A stretch of DNA of 64,000 bases from Xanthomonas maliensis (lineage in GTDB: Bacteria; Pseudomonadota; Gammaproteobacteria; Xanthomonadales; Xanthomonadaceae): NCBI RefSeq assembly GCF_009192945.1, contig NZ_NSET01000022.1, forward strand, positions 1 through 64,000, read 5' to 3'. A program made the translations under genes and the position numbers. The notes beneath the pieces are model-generated. The model saw only the letters and a program-made list of their open reading frames with translations. It had not been told where the DNA came from and did not search any database. How positions within the stretch are numbered: the stretch's first letter is position 1; each line of letters starts with the position of its first letter. Below, piece after piece: positions 42,877 to 51,887 of the stretch.

Positions 42877-43297
42877 CCCGGTTCGCCCGTACCTGGCGAC
42901 GATCCGCGTGGTCGGCTACTGCCTGCTGGGGGGCGCCGTGCTGATCGGTGGCTGCAAGATGGGTCAGCACATGGAGCGCGCCGACGCCGACAGCAAGGTG
43001 GCCTCGGCCGCTAAGGAGCGCGACAAGGCCAACAAGCACTCTGCCGACTACCTCGCCGCCGCCAATGCATGCGGCCAGGCCCTGAGCGAGGTGTCTGCCG
43101 AGACCCGGCTCGCGGAGCGGCGAGCAGACGAGTGGAAGGCTGCCGCCGATGCCGCAGCAACCAACGCTTCGCGCGCTACCGCCGCAGCCCAGGCCAAGGT
43201 TGACAGCGCTGCCAAGGCGATGAAGGCCGCGAAGGCCGAGCCCACGTGCGCATCGCAGCTGGCGATCGCGCTTTGCCCCGAAATCCCCCTGCCGTAG
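42821..43297 (+). CDS. Inner-membrane spanin-like protein (Rz-type)
   Basis: 158 residues. A TM helix at about 28-45 (VVGYCLLGGAVLIGG) is followed by a long periplasmic Ala/Lys/Glu helix (about 50-135) suited to a coiled coil, and a short Cys-containing C-terminus. This is the i-spanin (Rz) form. The o-spanin candidate follows two genes later. Confidence 0.72.
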   Translation: MTDKWNRGMPERLPMQIPDPVRPYLATIRVVGYCLLGGAVLIGGCKMGQHMERADADSKVASAAKERDKANKHSADYLAAANACGQALSEVSAETRLAERRADEWKAAADAAATNASRATAAAQAKVDSAAKAMKAAKAEPTCASQLAIALCPEIPLP

Positions 43298-43306
43298 GAG
43301 CAGACC

Positions 43307-43453
43307 ATGTACGGAAATTCCCTGGATGGCATGTTCGCCGGACTCGCGATCATGTGCGCCCTGGCCGGTGCCGCGATCTTCGCGCTGCTGTTCTGGCTGG
43401 TCCCCTGGCTATGGGAGCTGATAAAGCCGTGGCTGCACATGGTGACCGCATGA
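43307..43453 (+). CDS. Very small TM protein in the lysis cassette (48 aa)
   Basis: 48 residues, one hydrophobic helix (about 8-42, FAGLAIMCALAGAAIFALLFWLV). GGAG lies upstream of ATG 43307. The stop overlaps the next ATG (ATGA). It could be a holin or accessory peptide. Supported by the coupled position rather than homology. Confidence 0.7.
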   Translation: MYGNSLDGMFAGLAIMCALAGAAIFALLFWLVPWLWELIKPWLHMVTA

Positions 43454-43725
43454 TCCGCCTGCTGCTGATCGTCATCCTGCTGGTGCTTGCCGGCTGCGGC
43501 GACAAGAACGCCAAGCCGACCATCCCCGCCGTCGTGCGCGTGACGGTGCCGCAGCCTGTGCGCCTACCGGACGAGCTGACCAAGCCATGCCCGGCTGTGC
43601 GCGCCAAGGAGAGGACCGTGGAGGCCGTGGTGTCGGCCTACAACGTCAACGTCCCGGCACAGGACGACTGCGACCGCCGCATGGGCGAGATCCGCGCGCT
43701 GCAGCCCGCTGCCGAGAAGCCCTAA
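43450..43725 (+). CDS. Outer-membrane spanin-like lipoprotein (Rz1-type)
   Basis: 91 residues with a type II signal peptide ending in LAGC (Cys16). The mature part is Pro-rich and basic (PTIPAVVRVTVPQPVRLP), as in o-spanins, with a CPAVRAKERT continuation and two further Cys. With the i-spanin it would complete the bridge across the periplasm at lysis. The long frame upstream is spurious. Confidence 0.78.
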   Translation: MIRLLLIVILLVLAGCGDKNAKPTIPAVVRVTVPQPVRLPDELTKPCPAVRAKERTVEAVVSAYNVNVPAQDDCDRRMGEIRALQPAAEKP

Positions 43726-43731
43726 CGCACC

Positions 43732-45078
43732 ATGGCGATGAACTCAGCACTGCTGCGGCCACTGCAGCCGGCGATACGCCGTGCAACTCGGTCGGCGCTT
43801 CAGCGCGATGGGTTGCAATGGGGACGCCCCCCGATCCCGGTGCCGCTGCTCTTCGCCTCATCGGGCAACGTGGTGCACAACGGTGGCGAGACGCAGAACC
43901 GGCGTGGCGTGCAGATCCGTTGGCCGTATGTGCTGGGATCCGGCGACCTCAACGAACTGCGGCTGCTGCTGGACAATTGGCGGCTGGCCTACACGACGAA
44001 CCAGCTGATCAATGCCGGCAACACCATGCCGATCCAGGGCGCGTCTCTGGAGATCGGCGGGGTGGTGCGGCCCTTCACGTTCGGCGGCCAGCAGGCGGTG
44101 ACACTCGCCGACGGCGCAAATGATGTGCTCAGCGATGCGGTGGTGCCTGGTGATTTCGGCCTCAGCGCGTTTGTGCGAGGCACGATCGTCTATGTGAAGT
44201 TGCTGGTGATGTTCGACTCGGCGTCGGCGTCGTTCCTTTGCAACAGCGCCGCGCGCGCTGTCTCCCAATCAGGCGCACGTGTGGCATGGTTCGACCCAAC
44301 CGTGACGACCAGCAGCGATGTCTATGCCGCCGGTCAGTGGACCGCCACCGGAACCGCAGTGACGAGCCGAAGCAATGGCTACGTGCCCAAGCTGGTCGGG
44401 CGGCATGCGGCTGCGGACGCCAAGGTCTGGGTCAGCATCGGCGATTCGATCTCGCAGGGCACGGGCGACACCGGCAGTACGAGCCGCATCACCGGCTTGG
44501 GCTGGATGTCGCGCGCGACGAGGGATGCGAGCGACACGGATGCCAGCCAGGTGGCCTACATGAGCCTGGCCGTGCACGGCAGCGCCAGCACATTGCCCGT
44601 CGCCGACGCCCGATACGCGACGTTGCTCAAGTACGCCACGCATGCCATTCCGATGTACGGCACCAACGACCTGGGCAACAACGGCACAGGCGCCACGCTG
44701 GCCACCATGCAGTCGCGGCTGAGTGCGGTCTACTCGCTCCTGCGCAGCAACGGGATTCAGAAGATCCTGGCCGGGCACCTGCTGCCACGCACCACCTCGA
44801 CCGACAGCTGGGCGACCGAGGCCAACCAGACCTACAGCGGCGGCACCGGCGGCTGGGACTCCGCCGGGACTCCGGCACAGGTCAACGCGTGGTTGACGGG
44901 GCAAGTGGGCGCGCTGATTGATGGCGTGCAGCACTGGCCATCGATCCGTGGCACCGATGACCTCAAGTTCGTGGTGAGCGGCGCGAACAGCTACGCCACC
45001 GCCGATGGCACCCATCCCACCACCGTGGCCTATCAGTTGATGGCCGGCGATGTGCGTGCGCAGATGGCCGCCCTCTAA
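43732..45078 (+). CDS. Phage-encoded SGNH/GDSL hydrolase
   Basis: 448 residues. The N-terminal ~220 are beta-rich and glycine-rich, like a virion-binding or carbohydrate-binding domain. The catalytic domain has SIGDSISQG with Ser239, YGTNDLG (block III) and DGTHPT with Asp425 and His428 near the C-terminus. It probably deacylates a surface polysaccharide or peptidoglycan. The location between lysis and packaging genes is unusual: depolymerase or esterase genes more often sit with the tail fibres. Confidence 0.85.
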   Translation: MAMNSALLRPLQPAIRRATRSALQRDGLQWGRPPIPVPLLFASSGNVVHNGGETQNRRGVQIRWPYVLGSGDLNELRLLLDNWRLAYTTNQLINAGNTMPIQGASLEIGGVVRPFTFGGQQAVTLADGANDVLSDAVVPGDFGLSAFVRGTIVYVKLLVMFDSASASFLCNSAARAVSQSGARVAWFDPTVTTSSDVYAAGQWTATGTAVTSRSNGYVPKLVGRHAAADAKVWVSIGDSISQGTGDTGSTSRITGLGWMSRATRDASDTDASQVAYMSLAVHGSASTLPVADARYATLLKYATHAIPMYGTNDLGNNGTGATLATMQSRLSAVYSLLRSNGIQKILAGHLLPRTTSTDSWATEANQTYSGGTGGWDSAGTPAQVNAWLTGQVGALIDGVQHWPSIRGTDDLKFVVSGANSYATADGTHPTTVAYQLMAGDVRAQMAAL

Positions 45079-45095
45079 CCCATTCGGAGACAGCA

Positions 45096-45389
45096 ATGCC
45101 GCAGACCTCAATCCTCGCGCCCACGGCCGCAACGCCCAGCACCAGCACGGCGGTTACCCCGGCCTCTGGCTCCACGTCGAAGGTGGGGCTCTACGTCGCG
45201 TCGGGCGCCCTGCCGGCTGGAGTCCTGGCCGAGGTGCTGATGGGCACGCCGGGCGCGGATATCGTCATCGGGCAGCTGACGGCCCAGGCTCCGACTGTGT
45301 TGGTTCCTGGCCCGGTGTCCGGCACCGGTGTGCGGGTGCGGCTCGCCAGCACGGGCGGCGTCGCAGTCGGCGTGTTCAAGGACGAATAA
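45096..45389 (+). CDS. Hypothetical small beta-rich phage protein
   Basis: 97 residues, Ala/Thr/Gly-rich with a low-charge beta pattern (VGLYVASGALPAG, VIGQLTAQAPTVLV, GVRVRLASTG). GGAG lies upstream of the ATG. Possibly a capsid decoration or a partner of the SGNH protein. No family can be named. Confidence 0.65.
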   Translation: MPQTSILAPTAATPSTSTAVTPASGSTSKVGLYVASGALPAGVLAEVLMGTPGADIVIGQLTAQAPTVLVPGPVSGTGVRVRLASTGGVAVGVFKDE

Positions 45390-45395
45390 CCGACA

Positions 45396-45824
45396 GTGCC
45401 AACCAGACCGCCCCAGCACCGGCCCACCTGGTGGAAGCCCTACAAGGAGGACGCCAAGCAGGTGAAGCGCAGGCACGCTCGGCGCGCGCTGGCGACCAAC
45501 TCGACGGCCTGGCGCAAGCTGCGGGCTGTGCACCTGGCAGGCGAGCCGCTATGCAGGTCGTGCGCCCAATCTGGCAGGGTGACGGCTGCGACTGACGTGG
45601 ACCACATCGACGGCGACGACAGCAACAACGCGTCATCGAACCTGCAGTCGCTGTGCCATGCATGCCATAGCAGCAAGACGGCGCGGGAGAACGGCGGATT
45701 CGGCAGGGCGGCGGTGCAGGGTGACCCGTTCGACGGGCTGCTCCTCGAGCCCGACCAGGAGCCTGAACGGGACGGCGCGAGACTGAGCGGCAGTCTCAAC
45801 CTGAACGGACGGGGCCGAAACTGA
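45396..45824 (+). CDS. HNH endonuclease
   Basis: 142 residues from GTG 45396. The HNH motif is complete: CRSCAQSGR, then DVDHIDGDDSNNASSNLQSLCHACHSSKTA, with two CxxC pairs for zinc and His-Asn-His at the active site. HNH genes next to terminase subunits are characteristic of HK97-type phages, where they take part in packaging-related cleavage at cos. The C-terminal 50 residues are polar. Confidence 0.9.
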   Translation: MPTRPPQHRPTWWKPYKEDAKQVKRRHARRALATNSTAWRKLRAVHLAGEPLCRSCAQSGRVTAATDVDHIDGDDSNNASSNLQSLCHACHSSKTARENGGFGRAAVQGDPFDGLLLEPDQEPERDGARLSGSLNLNGRGRN

Positions 45825-45920
45825 ACGGGGGGAGGGTCAAAGTCGGGAGTCGTCCGGACCCGGCCCGTTCGTCCCCCTTTCTTCGCGTTTCCACAGAATT
45901 TGAATTTCGGTCGGTGACCA

Positions 45921-46301
45921 ATGGCGAGGCACAAACAGCCCGATGAGCTGGCCCGCCTCAAGGGGGCCGACAAGCAAAACCCGCAGCGCTACAAGCGCCA
46001 AGTGCCCAAGTCCAAGGCCGCCCTGGGCAAAGCACCCGATCACCTGAGCCCCGAAGCGATCAGCGCGTGGAAGGAGCTGGAGAAGCACGCGCTGCCGGGC
46101 GTGCTGACCGGGGCGGATCGCTTCGTGATGGAAGTGGCCGCGTCGCTGCTGGCCGAGTTCCGCAATAGCCCGCCCGACTTCAAGGCGGCCAAGTACTCGC
46201 ACCTGATCGGGTGCTTCGCCCGCCTGGGCCTGTCGCCAGCTGATCGGCAGAAGCTGGGGACGGAGAAGCCCCCGGAGGAAAACGCCTTCAACGAGTTCTG
46301 A
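45921..46301 (+). CDS. Terminase small subunit
   Basis: 126 residues of the P27/HK97-type small subunit class. A basic N-terminal region (LARLKGADKQNPQRYKRQ) is followed by helical segments (LSPEAISAWKELEKHAL, ADRFVMEVAASLLAEF) and a short acidic tail. It recognises the packaging site. It ends 2 bp before the large subunit start. Confidence 0.86.
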   Translation: MARHKQPDELARLKGADKQNPQRYKRQVPKSKAALGKAPDHLSPEAISAWKELEKHALPGVLTGADRFVMEVAASLLAEFRNSPPDFKAAKYSHLIGCFARLGLSPADRQKLGTEKPPEENAFNEF

Positions 46302-46303
46302 CC

Positions 46304-47980
46304 ATGGCCACCAAGACACCGAGCGCCATGGCCAAGGAGTACGCAACCTCGGTGGTGGCGGGGAAGATCCCGGCGGGCGAGTACGTGCGCCTGGCGTGCC
46401 AGCGGCACCTGGACGACCTCAAGCGGACCGGCAAGGACTGGCCCTACAAGTTCGATGCGGCCAAGGCCGACCGCGCGGTCAAGTTCATGCAGCTGATGCC
46501 CCACACCAAGGGCAAGTGGGCTGCGAAGAAGCAGCAGCTGGTGTTCGAGGGTTGGCAGTGCTTCATCGAATGCAACCTCTTCGGCTGGGTCCACAAGGAC
46601 ACCGGCCTGCGGCGCTTTCGCGAGGCCTACGAGGAGGAGCCGCGCAAGAACGGCAAATCGCTGCGCCTGGCCGCGCGCGGGCTGTATCTGTTCGCGGCGG
46701 ACGGGGAGGCGGGCGCGGAGGTCTACTCCGGCGCCACCAGCGAAAAGCAGGCCTACGAGATCTACCGGCCGGCCTGGCAGATGGTCAGCAGGCTGCCGGC
46801 GCTGCGCGCGCGGTTCGGCATCGAGCAATCGGGGAACCCCAAGAACCCCGGCTCGATGTTCACCATGGAGGACATGTCGAAGTTCGAGCCGATGATCGGC
46901 AAGCCGGGTGACGGCTCCAGCCCGCACGCGGCGCTGATCGATGAGTACCACGAGCACGACACCGACCACATGGTGGACGCGATGCAGACCGGCATGGGCG
47001 CGCGGGAGCAGCCGCTGCTGTCGATCATCACCACCGCGGGGACGAACCTGTCGGGCCCGTGCTACGAGAAGCGCCGCGACGTGATCCGCATCCTGCGGCG
47101 CGAAGTGATCGATGAGACCGTGTTCGGGATCATCTATTCGCTGGACGAGGAGGACCGCTGGGACGACCCGGCGAGCTTGCGCAAGGCGAACCCGAACTAC
47201 GGCGTGTCGGTGTTCGAGCCGTTCCTGCTGGCGCAGCTGGCCCAGGCCAAGCGCTCGGCGTCCAAGCAGAACGCCTTCCGCACCAAGCACCTGAACGACT
47301 GGGTGGGTGCCAAGACGGCGTGGATGAACATGCTGGCGTGGCAGCGGCAGAAGCGGGCGTTCTCGATCGAGGACTTCCAGGGGTGCAAGTGCTACGTCGG
47401 CGTGGACCTGGCGTCCAAGCTGGACGTGGCCGCTGCGGTTTTGCTGTTCGAGAAGGGCGACAGCTACTACGCCATTCCACGTTTCTATGTGCCGGAGGCC
47501 GCGCTCGAGGACAACGAGAAGTACGGCAACTTCATTCTGGACGAGGCCATGGTGGCCACGCCCGGGAACATGACCGACTACGCGTTCATTGAGGAGGACT
47601 TGAAAGAGTTCGCCGCGCAGACGGAGCTGATCAACATCGCGTTCGACCCGGCGCAGGCCGCCTATCTGATGACGCGCCTTGGCCAAGCTGGCTTGCCGGT
47701 GATCGAAATGGCGCAGACGGTGCGCAACCTGTCTGAGCCGATGAAGGAGGTGGAGGCGCTGACCCTGGCCCGCCGCCTGTGGCACGACGGCAACCCGGCG
47801 ATGACGTGGATGGTCGGGAACGTGGTGGCGCGCCTCGATGCGAAAGAGCACGTCTACCCGCGCAAGGAGACACCCGGCAACAAAATCGACGGCGCTGTCG
47901 CGCTGATCCTGGCCATGGCCCTCGCCCTGCAGGCGAAGGAGTCCGGCGTTATCGAACAAGGCTTCGTGGTGATGAACTGA
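46304..47980 (+). CDS. Terminase large subunit
   Basis: 558 residues. The ATPase domain has a Walker A-like PRKNGKS (113-119) and Walker B ALIDEYHEH with Asp213-Glu214. The C-terminal nuclease domain starts at GVDLASKLD, with metal-binding Asp residues including the later FDPAQAAY. It is the packaging motor and headful or cos cutter. Length and motifs fit the HK97-type terminase_1 family. The next start overlaps the stop (TGATG). Confidence 0.95.
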   Translation: MATKTPSAMAKEYATSVVAGKIPAGEYVRLACQRHLDDLKRTGKDWPYKFDAAKADRAVKFMQLMPHTKGKWAAKKQQLVFEGWQCFIECNLFGWVHKDTGLRRFREAYEEEPRKNGKSLRLAARGLYLFAADGEAGAEVYSGATSEKQAYEIYRPAWQMVSRLPALRARFGIEQSGNPKNPGSMFTMEDMSKFEPMIGKPGDGSSPHAALIDEYHEHDTDHMVDAMQTGMGAREQPLLSIITTAGTNLSGPCYEKRRDVIRILRREVIDETVFGIIYSLDEEDRWDDPASLRKANPNYGVSVFEPFLLAQLAQAKRSASKQNAFRTKHLNDWVGAKTAWMNMLAWQRQKRAFSIEDFQGCKCYVGVDLASKLDVAAAVLLFEKGDSYYAIPRFYVPEAALEDNEKYGNFILDEAMVATPGNMTDYAFIEEDLKEFAAQTELINIAFDPAQAAYLMTRLGQAGLPVIEMAQTVRNLSEPMKEVEALTLARRLWHDGNPAMTWMVGNVVARLDAKEHVYPRKETPGNKIDGAVALILAMALALQAKESGVIEQGFVVMN

Positions 47981-49302
47981 TGGGAATTTTCAACAAGCAG
48001 GAACGCCACTACCGCGACCGCATCGAGCCGACATTCTCGGCACTGGCCCCAGGCGACAGCGTGTCATCGTCGGACGTGCGCATTTTCGAGGTGTTCGGCG
48101 AGCAGCGAACCGCCGCCGGCGCGGTCGTGAACCCGACCACGTCGATGCGCAACTCGGCTGTGTTCGCCTGCGTGAACCTGATCGCCGGTGCAATCGCGCA
48201 GCTACCGCTGCACGTCTACGAGCGGGTCGACGACTCGCGCCGCCGTGCCGATCACGATTACTGGTGGTTGCTCAACGAGCAATTCAACCAGGCGTGGGCC
48301 GCATCGGCAGCCTGGGAGTTCCTGGTGTCGCAGGTGCTGCTGCGCGGCGACGGCATCGCTTACATCACGCGCAACCGCGCCGGCCAGGCCACCGGTCTGA
48401 TCCCGTGGCCGCGTGACTTCGTGCAGATACTCGAGCAGGCGCGCACCGACCCGAAGCAGGCGCCGCGGTTGCAGTACACCTTCTACGCGGACGTGGGCTA
48501 TTTCACGGTCGACCAGGCCGACGTTCTGCACCTGCCGGGATTCGGCTTCAACGGCGTGTGCTCCATGTCGGTGATCCAGTGGGGCGCGCGCAACGGTATC
48601 GGCATCGCGCTGCAGGGTGACGAACACGCCGGCAAGTTCTTCAGCGAGGGAGGCAAGCCGGAGGTAGCCATCACTGCGCCAAACAAAATGACGCAGGCGA
48701 TGCAGGATGATTTCCGCGACGCATGGGTGAAGAAGTACGGCGGAATGCAGGGCAATCGCCGCATCCCTCTGATCCTGAGCGAGGGCCTGGATCTCAAAGA
48801 GCTGACGATGTCAGCGGTCGACCAGCAGCTGCTGGAGTCGCGGCAGTGGCAGGTCATTGACATCGCGCGCGCGTTTGGCTGCCCGCCGCACATGATCGGC
48901 GAGACCAGCAAGGCGAGCAGCTGGGGCACCGGCATCGAGCAGATGGGCATCGGCTTCGTGAAACACACGCTCGGGCCTCACCTAAAGCGCTTTCGGGACG
49001 AGTTGAACCGGAAGCTCTTCTACACCTCCCGCTACTTCGTGGAGCACAGCGTCGAGAGCCTGATGGCCGGCGACTCCAAGGCGCAGGCCGAGTACTTCGG
49101 CAAAGCGCTTGGCGGTCCTGGTGCGCAGGGCTGGATGACTGTCAACGAAGTGCGCCGCACCAAGAACCTGCCGCCAATCCCGGGCGGCGATGTGCTTTAT
49201 CGCCCGTCCGAAGCCGCAAAGCCGGCAGAGGATGCGGCGCCCACCGATACCGAGAGGAAGCAAGAAGATGACGATTCCGAAGCTGCTGCAGCTGGCGCGT
49301 AA
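47980..49302 (+). CDS. Portal protein
   Basis: 440 residues of the HK97-type portal family. Motifs include NSAVFACVNLIAGAIAQLPL, DVLHLPGFGFNG, RIPLILSEGLDLK and RAFGCPPHMIG. A dodecamer forms the DNA channel at the capsid vertex. The C-terminus is acidic and disordered. The protease start lies 35 bp inside its 3' end. Confidence 0.95.
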   Translation: MGIFNKQERHYRDRIEPTFSALAPGDSVSSSDVRIFEVFGEQRTAAGAVVNPTTSMRNSAVFACVNLIAGAIAQLPLHVYERVDDSRRRADHDYWWLLNEQFNQAWAASAAWEFLVSQVLLRGDGIAYITRNRAGQATGLIPWPRDFVQILEQARTDPKQAPRLQYTFYADVGYFTVDQADVLHLPGFGFNGVCSMSVIQWGARNGIGIALQGDEHAGKFFSEGGKPEVAITAPNKMTQAMQDDFRDAWVKKYGGMQGNRRIPLILSEGLDLKELTMSAVDQQLLESRQWQVIDIARAFGCPPHMIGETSKASSWGTGIEQMGIGFVKHTLGPHLKRFRDELNRKLFYTSRYFVEHSVESLMAGDSKAQAEYFGKALGGPGAQGWMTVNEVRRTKNLPPIPGGDVLYRPSEAAKPAEDAAPTDTERKQEDDDSEAAAAGA

Positions 49303-50005
49303 CAACGCAGCCGTCTCCAAGCCGCTGCGCGCCGAGACGGCGGGCAGCGAGGCGACCATGTACCTGCATGGGGTGATCGGCGGATGGTGGGGTGATATCG
49401 ACGAAACAGAGTTTGTGAAGGCCTTGGCCGCCATTGAGGCCGACACCATCCACCTGCGCATCGACTCGCCGGGCGGCGATGTGTTCGCTGCCCGCGCCAT
49501 GATGACGGCCATCGCGCAGCACAAGGCAACCGTCATCGCGCACGTGGATGGTCTGGCAGCATCGGCCGCCACCGGAATTTGCATGGCGTGCGATGAGGTC
49601 GAGATCACCCAGGGCGCCGGCTTCATGATCCACAACGCTTGGACCATCGCCATCGGCAACAGGGCCGATATGGCCAAGACCGGCGAGCTGCTGGGCAAGA
49701 TCGATGACGGTCTGGCTGGCGACTACACCCGCCGCACTGGTAACGAGATCGCGCAGGTCGTGCAGTGGATGAACGACGAAACGTGGTTCACCGCCGACGA
49801 GGCGAAGGAGCACGGCTTTGCCGACCGCGTGATTGAGGTCGTCGGCAAGAAGAAGGCGTCCAATCAGTGGGATCTGTCGGCCTACGAGAACGCCCCCAAA
49901 GCTCTGACCGAGCCCGGCCCCACCGCGGACGATGGCACAGCCATCGCCGCCCACCGAAACGCACTCGAGCGGCGCCTGGCGCTGCTGGAGCGCGCACCAG
50001 CGTAA
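49268..50005 (+). CDS. ClpP-like head maturation protease
   Basis: 245 residues. The ClpP-type serine protease fold shows RIDSPGGDVFAA (65-75), the catalytic Ser99 in GLAASAA and His122 in FMIHNAW, with the Asp further on. It cleaves the capsid delta domain or other head proteins during maturation. ATG 49268 follows an AGGAAG signal inside the portal gene; the longer frame upstream is not used. Confidence 0.93.
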   Translation: MTIPKLLQLARNNAAVSKPLRAETAGSEATMYLHGVIGGWWGDIDETEFVKALAAIEADTIHLRIDSPGGDVFAARAMMTAIAQHKATVIAHVDGLAASAATGICMACDEVEITQGAGFMIHNAWTIAIGNRADMAKTGELLGKIDDGLAGDYTRRTGNEIAQVVQWMNDETWFTADEAKEHGFADRVIEVVGKKKASNQWDLSAYENAPKALTEPGPTADDGTAIAAHRNALERRLALLERAPA

Positions 50006-50028
50006 GCGGCTCCCGCTTGCAAACCACC

Positions 50029-50050
50029 GCCGCCGAAAGGCGGCTTTTTT
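50029..50050 (+). terminator. Intrinsic terminator before the capsid gene
   Basis: GCCGCC (50029-50034), loop GAAA, GGCGGC (50039-50044) and six T (50045-50050). A perfect stem with a GNRA-type loop. It falls 23 bp upstream of the capsid ATG. Confidence 0.92.
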
Positions 50051-50072
50051 GTGCCTACAACAAGGAACCGAA

Positions 50073-51317
50073 ATGCCCTTCAATTTGAACGCTGAGCGGG
50101 AGCGCCGTAACACCCTGGCGAAGGAAACCCGCAACCTGCTGGACGCCAGCACCGGCAACGGCAACGCCTGGACCAACGAGGATCAGACCAAGTACGACAA
50201 CAACATGTCGGAAATCGAGCGCATCGATGCCGCCATCGATCGCCACCAGAAGGTCATGGACCTGACTGCCGAAAACGCGATGCGCGATGCAGGCGTCAAG
50301 GAGCACGACAACGGCGGCGCCGGCGGCAAGAACGCGTCGGCCGCAATGAAGCTGTTCAATTCCTGGTGCCGCGGTGGCGAAGCGGCGCTCAGCGCCGAAG
50401 AACGCCGCCAGATCAGTAACGCCATGAGCGGCAATCCGGCGCTCAATCCCGAGCAGGGCGGCTACACCGTGCCGACCCGTGTGGCCACCACCATTCTGGA
50501 TCGGATGAAGGAATACGGCGCGATGCGGCGTGTCGCCGAAATCATCCCGACCGCCGGCGGCGAGCCGATCAACTTCCCGACCAGCGACGGCACGGCCGAG
50601 GAGGGTGAGCTGGTGCCGGAAAACCAGGCTGCCACCGATCTGGATGTGTCCTTCGGCACCAAGAACCTGGGCGTGTTCAAGTACAGCTCCAAGGTCGTCA
50701 CTGTGCCGTGGGAGCTGCTGCAGGACAGCTCGGTGGACATCGAAGCGTTCATCGCCGGGCGCCTGGTGCACCGCCTGAACCGCATCACCAACCGCCACTA
50801 CACCGTCGGCACGGGCGTGGGCCAGCCGCAGGGCTTGGTCACCGGTGCGACCGTGGGCAAGATCGGCGCGGTGCTGGCTTCTGCAGCGGTCACCTACGAC
50901 GACCTGGTGGACCTCGAGCACAGCGTCGATCCGGCCTACCGCGCCAATGCAAAGTGGATGTTCCACGACAACGTGCTGGCCTCGCTGCGCAAGGTCAAGG
51001 ATGGCGAAGGCCGCCCGATCTTCGTGCCGGGTTACGACCAGGGCAATCCGCAGGGCGCGCCGGACCGATTGCTGAATCGGGGCCTGGAGATCAACCAGCA
51101 CATGCCGGCGCCGGCGCCCGGTGCCAAGTCGATCGCCTTCGGCGACTTCAAGTACTACAAGATCCGCGACGTGATGGCTTTCACCATGTTCCGCTTCACG
51201 GACTCGGTGTACACGCGCCGCGGCCAGGTCGGCTTCCTGGCCTGGATGCGCACGGGTGGCGCGCTGCTGGATCAGGGCGATGCAGTGAAGCTGTTCCAGC
51301 ACGGCGCGGCCGCCTAA
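50073..51317 (+). CDS. Major capsid protein (HK97 fold)
   Basis: 414 residues. The N-terminal ~120 are helical and charged, matching the delta (scaffold) domain that the ClpP-like protease would remove. The HK97 core follows: GYTVPTRVATTILDRM, INFPTSDGTAEEGELVPENQAATDLD, VTVPWELLQDSSVDIEAF, NRHYTVGTGVGQPQG, KWMFHDNVLASLRK and a C-terminal GALLDQGDAVKLF. AAGGA lies upstream of ATG 50073. Hairpins before and after the gene set it apart. Confidence 0.96.
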   Translation: MPFNLNAERERRNTLAKETRNLLDASTGNGNAWTNEDQTKYDNNMSEIERIDAAIDRHQKVMDLTAENAMRDAGVKEHDNGGAGGKNASAAMKLFNSWCRGGEAALSAEERRQISNAMSGNPALNPEQGGYTVPTRVATTILDRMKEYGAMRRVAEIIPTAGGEPINFPTSDGTAEEGELVPENQAATDLDVSFGTKNLGVFKYSSKVVTVPWELLQDSSVDIEAFIAGRLVHRLNRITNRHYTVGTGVGQPQGLVTGATVGKIGAVLASAAVTYDDLVDLEHSVDPAYRANAKWMFHDNVLASLRKVKDGEGRPIFVPGYDQGNPQGAPDRLLNRGLEINQHMPAPAPGAKSIAFGDFKYYKIRDVMAFTMFRFTDSVYTRRGQVGFLAWMRTGGALLDQGDAVKLFQHGAAA

Positions 51318-51330
51318 ACCGGCTTGCACT

Positions 51331-51355
51331 GGCGGGCAGTTCGCTGCCCGCCTTT
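51331..51355 (+). terminator. UUCG-loop hairpin after the capsid gene
   Basis: GGCGGGCAG (51331-51339), loop TTCG, CTGCCCGCC (51344-51352), then TTT. A very stable 9-bp stem; the T-run is short, so it may be a partial terminator or an RNA-stabilising end. Confidence 0.75.
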
Positions 51356-51377
51356 CCTCAACATCGGAGCTTTCCTG

Positions 51378-51884
51378 ATGGCCAAGAAGAATCAGACCAC
51401 CCCCGCCACCGCGGCGCCGGTTGCAGAAACCGCACCGGTCGCAACGACCGAGACCACCGTGGCGACCGCGCCGGCGGCCGTTGTGTTTCCCGGCCAGGTG
51501 CCGCCGACGGACGACATCGGCGTTCAGATCACCCCAGAAGAGCGCGCCGCGCTCGGCGATGCCGGCGTCGCGTCCGAAGCAACCACGGCGCTGGGCACGC
51601 AGCAGGCGGTGATTGCTGCCACCCCGGAAGGCACGCCGGGCGCCGAGCGCGCAGAAGTTGCCATCGTGACGTTGCCGAGCACCGGCGACAGCGCCACCAC
51701 CGAAAGCGCGCTGCTCGGTGCCCCCCGCGAGGGCGGCGAGTCCAAGCAGGCGCTGGTCCTGCGCGATAGTCCGTATGGCAAGTGCGGCCAGGTGCGGCCA
51801 TTCGATGCTGCGCTTGTCGAAGGTCTGGAGCAGGCCGGCTTGATCGACAGCCATCCGGCTGCGGTCCAATCGGCCGAGGGCTGA
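51378..51884 (+). CDS. Hypothetical head-region protein
   Basis: 168 residues, very rich in Ala, Thr, Val and Pro in the first 130 and therefore probably disordered, with a short ordered C-terminal end (VLRDSPYGKCGQVRPFDAAL). GGAG is nine bases upstream of ATG 51378. Its position between capsid and connector genes suggests a decoration or head-tail accessory protein. Confidence 0.72.
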   Translation: MAKKNQTTPATAAPVAETAPVATTETTVATAPAAVVFPGQVPPTDDIGVQITPEERAALGDAGVASEATTALGTQQAVIAATPEGTPGAERAEVAIVTLPSTGDSATTESALLGAPREGGESKQALVLRDSPYGKCGQVRPFDAALVEGLEQAGLIDSHPAAVQSAEG

Positions 51885-51887
51885 CTC

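Noticed and set aside
46040-47959. 639-codon minus-strand open frame
   Set aside because: It is antisense to the terminase large subunit with intact Walker motifs. It has no start signal.
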